Below are positions 1 to 8,679 of a DNA stretch of 64,000 nt, piece by piece. A program made the translations under genes and the position numbers. A model generated the notes under the pieces. That model did no database searches and was not told the origin of the DNA. It saw nothing but the letters and a program-made list of their open reading frames with translations. Where the stretch lies: the NCBI GenBank assembly GCA_964612295.1, contig CAZTDY010000004.1, positions 1 through 64,000 of the forward strand, read 5' to 3'. Numbering within the stretch: position 1 is the stretch's first letter; the number at the start of each line of letters is the position of its first letter. Origin of the DNA: CAYQJL01 sp964612295 (GTDB lineage: Bacteria; Eisenbacteria; RBG-16-71-46; CAIMUX01; WJJG01).

Positions 1-57
1 GTTTTCAATACCCCCCCGCGATTTCAACTCAGATTTATTGACGCTTTAGGGCTAGCT

Positions 58-1944
58 CTAGGTCACTCCCGCCGTTTCAGTTTCACCGGCCGCCTCGGCC
101 TCCAGATGCGCCTTGCGCCGCTCGGTCTTCAGGAATTCGCGATAGGTGTCGCAGCGCAGCGCCAACTCCTCATGAGACCCCTCATCGATCAGTGCCCCGT
201 CTTCCAGAACGAGGATGTGGTCGGCTCGCCGGATCGTCCCCAGCCGGTGAGACACGATGAAACAGGTGCACCCGGGCAGCTCTTCGTACAAATCCGTCCA
301 GAATTGATCCTCGTTGCGTGCATCCAGAGCCGCCGTGCAATCATCGAGCAGAAGCAACTGTGGCCGACCGGCCAATGCGCGGGCGATGGCGATGCGCTGC
401 TTCTGACCACCCGAGACGAGTGATCCCTTCTGCCCCACGACCGTTTCCCAGCCCTTGGGCAGATCGGGGAGATCCCGGTTCATCTGGGCCACCGTCAGGC
501 AGCGCTCACCCCAGGCGTCATCCGCCTCGAAATCCTCGGGCGCTGTGCGACCGAACAGGACGTTCTCCTGAATCGACTTCGAGAACAGGACCCCCTCCTG
601 CGGCACGTACCCCAGTCGCACGCGATAGGTGTCCCAGTCCCAACTCTCGAGGGAGCTGCCGTTCACCAGGATCTTTCCACGTGAAGGCTGCAGGATGCCG
701 GCCATCAGCTTGAGCAACGTCGACTTCCCGCTTGCCACCGGTCCCACGACGGCCACCCGGGAACCGGCCGGTACCCGGAAGGATACGTCGCGCAGGTGGG
801 TCCGATCGTCACCGTAGGAGAACTCGACGCCCTCGAAGGCCAGCGCGTCAATGGTGTCGATCGTGCGCCCGCTGGTGCGCGAGATCTTGATCGGGAATGA
901 GCGGATCTCTTCGACGCGATCGATCGAGACGAACGCCTGCTGCCCCGTGGAGAAGAGGTGCGGGAGGTCCATCATCGGGTGCGTCAACAAGTCGAGGAAT
1001 ACGTAGAACGCGAAGAGCGTGCCGATCGACATCGTGCCGCGAATGACCATGAAACCGCCCACCGCGATCACGATCATCTGACCGAGTCGGCTCGCGAGGG
1101 TATCGAGCGACCAGAGAACGGTGATGACCTTCATCTGGTTCAAGAAGACTACCCGCCTCTCCTTCATCAGCGCGGCCAGGCGGCTCTTCTGCCCATCCTC
1201 AGCCCGGAAAGCTTTGACGATTCGAATGCCGGAGAATGCAGACTCGAGCAGATCGTTGGTGCGTGATATCGCGCGCTGAGCGCCCCGCACGTATTCCTTG
1301 AGCCGGTGCCGGAGCGCGTAGAAGAACCACATCATGAAGGGCAGCGGGATCAGGGAAAGCAGGGTGAGCTGCCAGTTGAGCGTCATCATGACCGCAATGC
1401 AGACGATGAGCTTCGAACTCGACTCCACCGCCCGGAAAATCCCCGAACAACCAAACCAGGAGATCTTCGGATACTCGTAGATGTCGTCCGTGAGCCGGGT
1501 GACGACGTCCCCTGTCCGGAAGGTGTTGTTGAACCGGTAATCCTTTTTCATGAGCTCGCCGAACACATCCTCGCGGATATCACGGTCGAGCCTCAGGTTC
1601 ATGAGGGCGCGGGTTGCGGGATAGAAGCCGGCAATCAGGCGACCGACGGCAATCCCGCACAGGACCACCATCACCATGCCGATCCTCCCCTCGGAGGCGG
1701 CGCCGGCTGCCTCGCCGCCCGACGCGATCACGCCACCGAGGGTCTCGTCCAGGCGGTCGATCACCCAGCGAAACACCAGCGGATAGGCCACGGCCACCGC
1801 CGTCGAGACGAGGGTGAAGAACGCCAGGAAAATCAGAACCGAGTGGTGTCCGCCCCAGTACTGCCAAAGCCACTGCAGATGGGCTTTGACCCCCTTGAGG
1901 CGAGGTTCCCCCAGCGTGAGGCCGGTGTCGTCAGCTTTGCTCAT
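58..1944 (-). CDS. ABC exporter half-transporter (MdlA-like), degenerate-site subunit
   Basis: Membrane domain fused to ATPase, 628 aa, predicted to export an unknown hydrophobic substrate at the inner membrane. About six hydrophobic segments lie in residues 35-330. The ATPase follows with Walker A GPVASGKST (401-409), signature LVSGGQ (509-514), Walker B LLLLDD (530-535) and the switch His in VSHRL (about 566). The residue after the Walker B Asp is Asp, not the usual catalytic Glu, as in the degenerate-site subunit of heterodimeric exporters (BmrC/TM287 type). The start has a GGGGAG ribosome site. It lies 43 bases downstream of its partner at 1988-3784, so the two are probably one operon. 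Substrate cannot be told from sequence. Confidence 0.93.
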   Translation of the reverse strand: MSKADDTGLTLGEPRLKGVKAHLQWLWQYWGGHHSVLIFLAFFTLVSTAVAVAYPLVFRWVIDRLDETLGGVIASGGEAAGAASEGRIGMVMVVLCGIAVGRLIAGFYPATRALMNLRLDRDIREDVFGELMKKDYRFNNTFRTGDVVTRLTDDIYEYPKISWFGCSGIFRAVESSSKLIVCIAVMMTLNWQLTLLSLIPLPFMMWFFYALRHRLKEYVRGAQRAISRTNDLLESAFSGIRIVKAFRAEDGQKSRLAALMKERRVVFLNQMKVITVLWSLDTLASRLGQMIVIAVGGFMVIRGTMSIGTLFAFYVFLDLLTHPMMDLPHLFSTGQQAFVSIDRVEEIRSFPIKISRTSGRTIDTIDALAFEGVEFSYGDDRTHLRDVSFRVPAGSRVAVVGPVASGKSTLLKLMAGILQPSRGKILVNGSSLESWDWDTYRVRLGYVPQEGVLFSKSIQENVLFGRTAPEDFEADDAWGERCLTVAQMNRDLPDLPKGWETVVGQKGSLVSGGQKQRIAIARALAGRPQLLLLDDCTAALDARNEDQFWTDLYEELPGCTCFIVSHRLGTIRRADHILVLEDGALIDEGSHEELALRCDTYREFLKTERRKAHLEAEAAGETETAGVT

Positions 1945-1987
1945 GCAGTCTCCCCGTCAAATCCGGACCCGTGAGCGCAGTCCCCCA

Positions 1988-3784
1988 TCATGTCGCCACC
2001 TGCGCGGCAAACTGCAGATCGAATAGATCCCGGTAGATTCCTCCCTGCTGGTAGAGCTCGTCGTGCGAGCCTTCCTCCACCAGCCGCCCGTGATTCATCA
2101 CGAGAATGCGATCGACCTTCGTGATCGTGGTCAGACGATGCGCAACGACGAGTGACGTGCGCCCCTCCATGAGGAAGTCCAGAGAATCCTGCAACCGTTG
2201 CTCGGTCACCGGATCCACGGACGAGGTGGCTTCGTCGAGAATGAGGATGTCCGGATCCTCGACCACCGCCCGCGCAAAACAAACCAGCTGTCGCTCACCC
2301 ATCGAGAGGTTCGTGCCGCCCTCGGAGAGCTCCGTGTCATACCGGTCGGGCAGGCGATCGACCATGTGTTCGGCCTGCACGAGCTTCAATGCGTGATCGA
2401 GCTTCTCCTGGGGAATCTCGTCGCGCAGGACGCGCAGGTTGTCTCCCAGGCTGCCGGGGAAGAGGTGGATGTCCTGCAGCACGAGCCCGATCTTCTCGCG
2501 CCAGGCTTCCATCCGGTAATCCTGAATGTCCACGCCGTCCAAGGTGATGCGGCCTTCGGTCGGATGGTAGTAACGCAGCAGCAGATTCGTGATCGTGGTC
2601 TTGCCGCCGCCGGAGAGCCCGACCAAAGCCACCTTCTCCCCGCGCCGGATGCGGAGGTTCACTCCGTCCAATGCGCGGGCACCCCCGTCGTATTCAAAGA
2701 CGACGTCCTCGAAGGCGATCTCCTGCCAGTCCCCTGGAACGCGGTCACTGGCGCCGGGGCGATCCGGGGTGCGCGACGGGGTGTCGAGAAGCGCAAAGAC
2801 CCGATCCGCCGAGGCAAACGCGCGCTGAATGAAGTTGAGTTGCTCGGAGAAGGCCAGCAGCGGCCAGAAGAGCCGGCGCGTGTATTCGATGAAAAGCACC
2901 AGTGTACCCATGGTCATCGTGGCGTCGAGCACCTGCCGCGCACCGACCCAGATGATGACCATCACCGCCGCGATCTCGACCGCGAAGAACGCGCCCCAGA
3001 AGCCGTACTCCGCGTAGGCCAGGAACACCTCTTTCTTATACTTCTCCTGGTTCATACGCTTCAGATCGAAGAGCGCTTTCTCGGTGTATCCGTAGAGCTG
3101 CAGGATGGGAATCCCCTGCACGTACTCGGTCACGAAGCCGGTGATCTTTGCGTACAACTGCCGGACGATCCGCCAGCGGCTGCGGATATATTGCAGGAAG
3201 AAGTAGGTCGCCGCCAGAATCGGAATGAGAAGCAGGAGGACCGCGCCGGTGACCTTGGCGTTCGTCCAGTACATCACCGCGAAGGTCCCGCCCAACAGGA
3301 CGATATTGCGAAACAGCGCGAGGCCCACCTCGGAGAAGAGAATCAGGAGCTTCTCGACATCGCTCTCCACCCTGGCCATCAGCTTCCCCGGCGGGTTCTT
3401 GTCGAAGTGCGCGAGGGAAAGGCTGAGCACGTGGGCAAAGACGTTCTGGCGTAGTTTGGTGACGATGCGCAGACCCATCTTGGCCAGGACGATGACCTGC
3501 AAATAGGCGATGCCCATCCCGATCACATAGAGCAAGGCGTAGAGGACGGCCCGGATGATGATCCCCTGGCCGTTCCCCTGGGGGATGTCCTGGTCGAGGA
3601 CCTGCCGCACCAGCAGCGGCCCGGCCAGCTCCGCCCCCACGACGATCAGCATCATGAGTCCCGCCAGCACCAGCGTACCGCGATGCGGGCGGAACAGGGG
3701 CACGATCCGGGTGAGCATCTGCCTCAGCGGCAGGTGCCGTACGTCTCGATCGTCATCATTGAGGGGATCGTCACCGTAGAACAT
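1988..3784 (-). CDS. ABC exporter half-transporter (MdlB-like), catalytic-site subunit
   Basis: A 598-aa membrane-ATPase half transporter. Hydrophobic segments fill residues 35-310. Walker A GLSGGGKTT is at 389-397, Walker B ILILDE at 513-518 with the catalytic Glu present, and VAHRL supplies the switch His. Its signature is LSMGER (493-498) rather than LSGGQ. The partner at 58-1944 has the opposite pattern (good signature, no catalytic Glu). One composite ATP site is therefore canonical and the other degenerate, the known arrangement of heterodimeric exporters. It is first in the two-gene operon. An AGGAGGG lies about 13 bases upstream of the ATG, a little far for a ribosome site. Confidence 0.93.
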   Translation of the reverse strand: MFYGDDPLNDDDRDVRHLPLRQMLTRIVPLFRPHRGTLVLAGLMMLIVVGAELAGPLLVRQVLDQDIPQGNGQGIIIRAVLYALLYVIGMGIAYLQVIVLAKMGLRIVTKLRQNVFAHVLSLSLAHFDKNPPGKLMARVESDVEKLLILFSEVGLALFRNIVLLGGTFAVMYWTNAKVTGAVLLLLIPILAATYFFLQYIRSRWRIVRQLYAKITGFVTEYVQGIPILQLYGYTEKALFDLKRMNQEKYKKEVFLAYAEYGFWGAFFAVEIAAVMVIIWVGARQVLDATMTMGTLVLFIEYTRRLFWPLLAFSEQLNFIQRAFASADRVFALLDTPSRTPDRPGASDRVPGDWQEIAFEDVVFEYDGGARALDGVNLRIRRGEKVALVGLSGGGKTTITNLLLRYYHPTEGRITLDGVDIQDYRMEAWREKIGLVLQDIHLFPGSLGDNLRVLRDEIPQEKLDHALKLVQAEHMVDRLPDRYDTELSEGGTNLSMGERQLVCFARAVVEDPDILILDEATSSVDPVTEQRLQDSLDFLMEGRTSLVVAHRLTTITKVDRILVMNHGRLVEEGSHDELYQQGGIYRDLFDLQFAAQVAT

Positions 3785-3971
3785 AGGTTGGCGTAGCCCT
3801 CCTGCACCCAGTGTCTACATACGCTTGCCTGCGCGGATGGGTTCATTTTCATGCCATCCACGCGGATACGGCAGAGACCGGTTTTCCATGGAGGACATAG
3901 CAGTAGCCGCCACGGCCGGTCTGGAACGGGTGCACGTCCTTAGAGCAGGATGTGCCGAAGGTGATGTTGGA

Positions 3972-4922
3972 TCAGGACCACCGGTTTCGTTGAGTCTTCT
4001 CCACCGGGAGCGCGCCGGCACGAGACTTCACGACCTCGCCAGCCCGCATGTGGAAGTCGACCCGTCCAACATTGATCCCGGCAAAGCCGACCTGGAAGAC
4101 GAGCGTCTCCCTATCGCCGTGCCGGTTTCGAGTGGGTTCGTTCATGAACGTGTGACTGTGGCCACCGACGATCAGGTCACATCCCGGCAGTTCCTGCGCG
4201 AGGTCCTGGTCCCCCGGCTGATCACCGTAGCCGCGATTCCCCAGATGGGACAGGCCGATGACAAGATCACATCCCGCTTCAGAACGCAAGTATTTTACCT
4301 GTTGCTGAGCCACCTCGAAGGGATCGAGGTACACGACGTCCTTGCACAGAGCGTCGGGCACGAGTCCTTTGAGGCCCACGCCCAACCCGAAGATCCCGAC
4401 GCGCACATCGCCTATCTGCCTAATCGTGTGAGCTTTAATCCGGTCCGCCAGGTTCGTCTTCGAGAAGTCGTAGTTGGCGCTGACGAAGTCGAAGTTCGCA
4501 AAGCCCATGGCGTTTTCGAGGCCGTCCATACCGGCATCGAAATCGTGATTGCCGATCGTCATCACATCGTAGCCCAGCGCCGACATCACCTTGAAATCCA
4601 ACTCGCCCTTGTACAGGTTGAAGTAGGGCGTGCCCTGGAAGACATCGCCCGCATCCAGAAGCAGCGTGTTCGGATTCTCGCGCCGGATCGAATCGATCAA
4701 CGTGGCCCGGCGGGCGGCGCCTGCCCGACCGGCGTTCCGGCCACCCCCCTCGGGAAACGGGTCGATGCGGGAGTGGGTGTCATTGGTGTGCAGGATCGTG
4801 ATGACCGTGTCGGTGGAAGAGGCCCACGCCTCGGTAGAGTCGATCCCGAGCCAGGCCGGCACACTCGCGACACTTGCCAGGCCGGTCGCGGCCTGTTTGA
4901 GGAAGTCACGCCTCTTGATCAT
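3972..4922 (-). CDS. Tat-exported metallophosphatase (5'-nucleotidase N-terminal domain)
   Basis: 316 aa. The N-terminus MIKRRDFLKQ followed by a hydrophobic stretch looks like a Tat signal (RRDFLK). The mature part has calcineurin-like metal motifs: ILHTNDTH, GDVFQGTP, IGNHDFD, GLSHLG and GGHSH, as in the catalytic half of UshA-type 5'-nucleotidases. It should hydrolyse nucleotide monophosphates or related phosphoesters in the periplasm. The protein stops where the catalytic domain ends. The substrate-binding C-terminal half is encoded by the gene immediately upstream (4959-5783), 36 bases away, so the pair probably works as one enzyme. Confidence 0.88.
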   Translation of the reverse strand: MIKRRDFLKQAATGLASVASVPAWLGIDSTEAWASSTDTVITILHTNDTHSRIDPFPEGGGRNAGRAGAARRATLIDSIRRENPNTLLLDAGDVFQGTPYFNLYKGELDFKVMSALGYDVMTIGNHDFDAGMDGLENAMGFANFDFVSANYDFSKTNLADRIKAHTIRQIGDVRVGIFGLGVGLKGLVPDALCKDVVYLDPFEVAQQQVKYLRSEAGCDLVIGLSHLGNRGYGDQPGDQDLAQELPGCDLIVGGHSHTFMNEPTRNRHGDRETLVFQVGFAGINVGRVDFHMRAGEVVKSRAGALPVEKTQRNRWS

Positions 4923-4958
4923 CGTCTGAGTCTCCTTGCGCGGGTGGGTGCAACCGGC

Positions 4959-5783
4959 TTATCGCCCGCCGCGAATCCGCCCCATTGTCGGCCTGGGCAG
5001 CGATCCGGGTCGGGATCCATCGGGACTCCCGCCCCTGGCTCCATAATCTCTTACCGCATCTGCAATTGCATCTCTGATCAGCAGTCCGAGCGCAATTTGC
5101 TCCTGTGATTCCCACAGAGTGGGCATCCCGCCCCCACCACCGGCCAGATAGCTGTTCGTGGCGATCCAGTAGTCCCGGTCCTCGAATGGATCGCCCGCGA
5201 TCTCGAGGTCCACCGCCTGCTCGCCCGAGATTTCGAATTCGATTCCTGCAACCGGTTCGCCGCGCCGGGCCGCGAGTTCATTCGCCACGGCTCGGGTCTG
5301 GGCGCCGGTCAGGCGAAGCAGGACGATGTCGTTATCGAACGGCATCACCTCATAGACCAATCCCAGAGTGATCGGCCCCTCGGACCAGGGTACCCGCAGC
5401 CCGCCGTTGTTCAGAATACAGGCATCGACCGGGACCTGGGCATCGCGCTGGGCGCGGGTGAGCACGATGTCGGCGATGAGCGCGCCCAGATTCCCCTCCG
5501 GGCGGCCGGTGCGCATGTTGTCGGGACACCAGGCGAGCACCTCGCCCATTTCGGCTTCCATCTCACCCCGATAGGGGATGACCAGCTCCTCGATCTCCGC
5601 TTTGGGAGTCAGACGATCATCGATCTGCGTCTGGCCGGCAGTGGATTCGGCGGGGTGGTACCGCGTGCGGGATGATTGGCAGCCGGGGAAGGCAAATGCG
5701 TAGGCGGCCAACCAGGCGGCTGCCAGCAAGATCGCCAGTCTTGGGCGCCTGGCCCATGGTCTCTCGTGATCCACTGCTCGCAT
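4959..5783 (-). CDS. 5'-nucleotidase C-terminal (substrate-binding) domain lipoprotein
   Basis: 274 aa from the ATG at 5783, chosen because AGGGAGGAAC directly precedes it; a longer reading exists but has no ribosome site. The N-terminus is a signal peptide ending in a lipobox-like AFPGC, so it is probably a lipoprotein. The body matches the 5_nucleotid_C domain: a conserved ILNNGGLR motif, then GLVYEVMPFDN and LTGAQ. This domain normally follows the metallophosphatase domain in one polypeptide. Here it is a separate gene placed before the metallophosphatase gene, so the order is permuted relative to UshA. Confidence 0.85.
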   Translation of the reverse strand: MRAVDHERPWARRPRLAILLAAAWLAAYAFAFPGCQSSRTRYHPAESTAGQTQIDDRLTPKAEIEELVIPYRGEMEAEMGEVLAWCPDNMRTGRPEGNLGALIADIVLTRAQRDAQVPVDACILNNGGLRVPWSEGPITLGLVYEVMPFDNDIVLLRLTGAQTRAVANELAARRGEPVAGIEFEISGEQAVDLEIAGDPFEDRDYWIATNSYLAGGGGGMPTLWESQEQIALGLLIRDAIADAVRDYGARGGSPDGSRPGSLPRPTMGRIRGGR

Positions 5784-5842
5784 TGTTCCTCCCTTTCTGA
5801 ACCTACCCATGACACCCCTCGGGCGCGATGGCGTTCCCCGCA

Positions 5843-5872
5843 ACTGTACCATCAGCCGAGCGCGGACGGCAA
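5843..5872 (-). promoter_or_regulatory. Candidate sigma-70 promoter for the split 5'-nucleotidase operon
   Basis: Read on the minus strand, TTGCCG and TACAGT are separated by 18 bases, about 60 bases upstream of the ATG at 5783. Matches to consensus are partial; found by eye only. Confidence 0.4.
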
Positions 5873-6011
5873 TTCAGTAGCGAGGCCATCTGCGGGCGGG
5901 AGTCCCGGCGCGCGGCGACGGGGCCGCTCCTCCGACCAAATCGTTGATAACGGACCGAGATGTGTCATTCTCTTCCCGTTGAGCCGCACCACAAAAGTGA
6001 GGTCGTTGCCC

Positions 6012-6575
6012 ATGTCCCAAGTTGAGAATATCGCCGCCCTGATCACAATCGTCTTCGGTCTCATGCTCACCGACTTCTTCGCGAGCGTGCACCGGCTCAT
6101 TCGTAAACGCCGTCTCATTCGCTGGCACTGGCTGCCCATCGTGGTTGCCTGGTACGTACTGGCGGTCGTCCTGAAGAACTGGTGGGGCCTGGTCATTGAC
6201 GACAGCGCGGGTGGTTGGAGCAGTGGATGGACATTCTTCTACTACGGGCATCTGCTCTTGCTGCTCTATCTGTGGGTGTCGGCCACGCTTCCGGATGAAG
6301 TCCCGCCCGAGGGGCTCGATCTGCGCGCGTACTATCTCGATACGAGACGTCACTTCTGGGGACTGCTTGCCGCAATCAACCTGATCCTCCTCGGCTACAC
6401 GCTCATCAAATCGTTTGCGACAGGATCCCCCTTGAATTGGCCCGCCATCTTCGGAAACAGTATCATGATGATGTTCGTCCTCTCCCTGGCATGGGTCAGG
6501 CGTTTCTGGTACCACGTCGTGATCGTCGCGCTCATGGTGTTGTTCACGATTCAGGAGATCGTTGGGAAGTTCTAG
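6012..6575 (+). CDS. Small multi-pass membrane protein, unknown function
   Basis: 187 aa from the ATG at 6012. It has about five hydrophobic segments separated by short charged loops (an N-terminal helix, then segments around WLPIVVAWYVLAVVL, FFYYGHLLLLLYLW, FWGLLAAINLILLGYTL and the C-terminal third). No catalytic motif or signal cleavage site is visible and I do not recognise the family. It ends 2 bases before the MBL-fold gene at 6578, so the two are almost certainly co-transcribed. An upstream in-frame extension to about 5676 exists but lacks membrane-protein composition and was not used. Confidence 0.72.
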   Translation: MSQVENIAALITIVFGLMLTDFFASVHRLIRKRRLIRWHWLPIVVAWYVLAVVLKNWWGLVIDDSAGGWSSGWTFFYYGHLLLLLYLWVSATLPDEVPPEGLDLRAYYLDTRRHFWGLLAAINLILLGYTLIKSFATGSPLNWPAIFGNSIMMMFVLSLAWVRRFWYHVVIVALMVLFTIQEIVGKF

Positions 6576-6577
6576 AC

Positions 6578-7402
6578 ATGATTCACTTCCGGAGCATTCG
6601 CAGCGGCAGCAGCGCCAATCTGCTGCTGCTTGAAGACCGAGACGGCGGGAGGCCCACACGGCTGCTCATCGATTGCGGCATCCGCTCGCAGCGCGATTGT
6701 GCTCGCCTGCTCGAAACCGAGGTGGGATTGACGGAGCCCCTCGACGGGATCCTCGTCACCCACGCCCATTCGGATCACATCAACTATGCCAGCCTGCGGG
6801 TGCTGGATCAGGTGCGGGTGCCGATCTACGCCCACACCGCAACCGTTCGCGAAATCCAGGGACGCTACCTTCGTCCCGAGAAGGTCCCCGCCTCGGTGGA
6901 TTTCTCGGAACTCAAGTTTCGCGAGTTCGATGGTCCGGCCCCGTTCGCGCTGGGCGCTTTCCAGATCACACCCATCCGGGTACCCCACGCTCCCGGTGTG
7001 ACAACGCACGCCTTCGCAATCGAATCGGAGCATTCGAAGAAGCGAGCCTTGATCGCCTCGGACTTCAACGATCCCGAGGCGGTCGTGCCCCACATCTACG
7101 ACTGCGACCTGGTTTACCTGGAGTCGAATCACGACCTGGAGCTGCTGCGCCGCTACTGGAACCCGGCGTCGCGTTTTCATCTGCCCAATCCGGATGCCGG
7201 GCTACTCCTGAGTCACGCCATCCAGGCCAGCCGTCGACCGCCGCAGGCCGTGGTGCTCGCACATCTCAGCGAAGATCGCAATCGCCCCGAATTGGCCTCC
7301 GAAACCACGTGGCTGGCACTCAAGGAGCAGGGCCTGGATGATGCGGTCGCTCTGCATGTGGCGCCGCGCTATGAGGCGTCTGAAGAGATCGTGATCGAGT
7401 AG
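6578..7402 (+). CDS. MBL-fold metallo-hydrolase (YycJ/WalJ-like)
   Basis: 274 aa, beginning 2 bases after the upstream stop. The metal-binding signature HxHxDH is THAHSDH (His62, His64, Asp66, His67). Further candidate ligands are VPHAPG (about 147-152), SDFND (about 168-172) and the C-terminal LAHLSEDRN. The first residues (FRSIRSGSSANLLLLE) are typical of the YycJ/WalJ branch, which has proposed nuclease-type activity. The protein is cytoplasmic. Substrate is not determined by sequence. Its stop faces the propeller gene at 7439. Confidence 0.85.
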   Translation: MIHFRSIRSGSSANLLLLEDRDGGRPTRLLIDCGIRSQRDCARLLETEVGLTEPLDGILVTHAHSDHINYASLRVLDQVRVPIYAHTATVREIQGRYLRPEKVPASVDFSELKFREFDGPAPFALGAFQITPIRVPHAPGVTTHAFAIESEHSKKRALIASDFNDPEAVVPHIYDCDLVYLESNHDLELLRRYWNPASRFHLPNPDAGLLLSHAIQASRRPPQAVVLAHLSEDRNRPELASETTWLALKEQGLDDAVALHVAPRYEASEEIVIE

Positions 7403-7438
7403 CGCGCCCTGGAGACCGGCACGATCCACTACTGCTGA

Positions 7439-8677
7439 CTAATCCACCCGCTCGTAGAGCATGACCTGGAGGATTGTCTCCTCGGCTGGGGAGGATCCTT
7501 CCTGACCATCCTCACCATCGTTACCCGACTTGAACCCTTCGGCGCGAGAGGCCTGCTCCGCCGCGGCGTTGACGCCGGTCACCCGAACGATGCGGGTTGT
7601 GTCGATCCAGTGGAGCTCGTCCTGATCGCGATTGAACGGCAGGGCGATCGACACCTCTTCGGTCAAGCGCCCGTCGCTGTCGAAGACATCGTAGCGCAGC
7701 GCCACGCCCTCGGGCAGATCGATGAGGCTGTTGCAGTTCACGACCCACAGCGTGCCGTCGGGGTGGTAGGAGATCTCACCGATGGGTGGTTCGTAGGCCT
7801 CTAAGTGAAACTCGAACTCCATGAGGGGATCGTTCGTGGAGTAGCCGCCTTTGAGTTGCTCCAGATCCGCCTCAGTTCGTTTTCGGGGAGCGAAGTCCCG
7901 ACCGATGATTCGGCGGAGTTCGCCGTCCGCAGCAATCTCGTGAATCTCGTAGCGATCCCTGTGCGGCGCAATGAACAGGGCGCCGTCGTCGCCCAGCGCC
8001 CACCGGTGGGCGGCAAAGAAGCCTTTGGCCTCATCGATCCGCCACCGATGGTCCTTGATGTCGTTCGTCGCGTCCTTCTCGGCGTAGCGACGGATCTCGG
8101 CGCCGTCGTCATCGATCGAGGCGACATAGCGAGTGCTCTTGCGGTCTCCGGCATCAAAGGTCATCTTCGATCCTTGTACAATGAGGTGTCCGTCACGATA
8201 GCCCGCGCGGGAGGCGATGTGAGATCCACCCTCCGCCGGATCACTCCCGCCAAGCCTGATGACACCGATCGGCTCGTCGCCGGTCCCGATCCTGACCACG
8301 CGGCCGGGATAGCCTTGGAGAATCCCCACACAGCCGGGCTCCATCGCGATCACTTGGTGAGGAAGCCGAATCTCGCCCGGACCTTCACCCTCCCGGCTCA
8401 AGGTGCGCCGGAACTCGCCTTCGGGCGTGAGGACCACGACCTGGCAGAGCTGGCGATCCAACAGATAGAGATTTCCGGTTCCATCGGTTTCGGCATCGAC
8501 GACCCAGCCGAACAGGACATCGTCGTCATCCCCACCAACCCGCCAGCGTTCTTCGAAGCGCCACACCTCGCGGGCGGGAGGATCGGACGGGTTGTCGACG
8601 GTGGGCGCACCCAAGCCGATCAGTCCCGCCAGACAAACCAGGAGGTTGCCGGCCGTGAGCATCAGGGGAGTGATCAT
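7439..8677 (-). CDS. Secreted 6-bladed beta-propeller protein
   Basis: 412 aa from the ATG at 8677, where a signal-peptide-like hydrophobic N-terminus begins (MITPLMLTAGNLLVCLAG). The body has repeated NHL/6-bladed-propeller units such as 'G.GNLYLLDRQLCQVVVL', 'FRRTLSREGEGPGE' and 'PDGTLWVVNCN'. The GEGPGE turn is common in this family. It should act outside the inner membrane as a binding or sensing scaffold; no enzyme motif is visible. It starts 3 bases after the ettA stop, so it may be co-transcribed with ettA. Confidence 0.75.
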   Translation of the reverse strand: MITPLMLTAGNLLVCLAGLIGLGAPTVDNPSDPPAREVWRFEERWRVGGDDDDVLFGWVVDAETDGTGNLYLLDRQLCQVVVLTPEGEFRRTLSREGEGPGEIRLPHQVIAMEPGCVGILQGYPGRVVRIGTGDEPIGVIRLGGSDPAEGGSHIASRAGYRDGHLIVQGSKMTFDAGDRKSTRYVASIDDDGAEIRRYAEKDATNDIKDHRWRIDEAKGFFAAHRWALGDDGALFIAPHRDRYEIHEIAADGELRRIIGRDFAPRKRTEADLEQLKGGYSTNDPLMEFEFHLEAYEPPIGEISYHPDGTLWVVNCNSLIDLPEGVALRYDVFDSDGRLTEEVSIALPFNRDQDELHWIDTTRIVRVTGVNAAAEQASRAEGFKSGNDGEDGQEGSSPAEETILQVMLYERVD

Positions 8678-8679
8678 GA

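Noticed and set aside
2198..3454. 418-codon open reading on the plus strand across the ABC exporter gene
   Set aside because: Antisense shadow: low-complexity His/Arg-rich product, no ribosome site, and the minus-strand reading has all ABC motifs.
3849..3971. 40 open codons after the TGA of the metallophosphatase gene as a recoded extension
   Set aside because: The family domain is complete before the stop, the extension has no homologous features, and 40 open codons can arise by chance.
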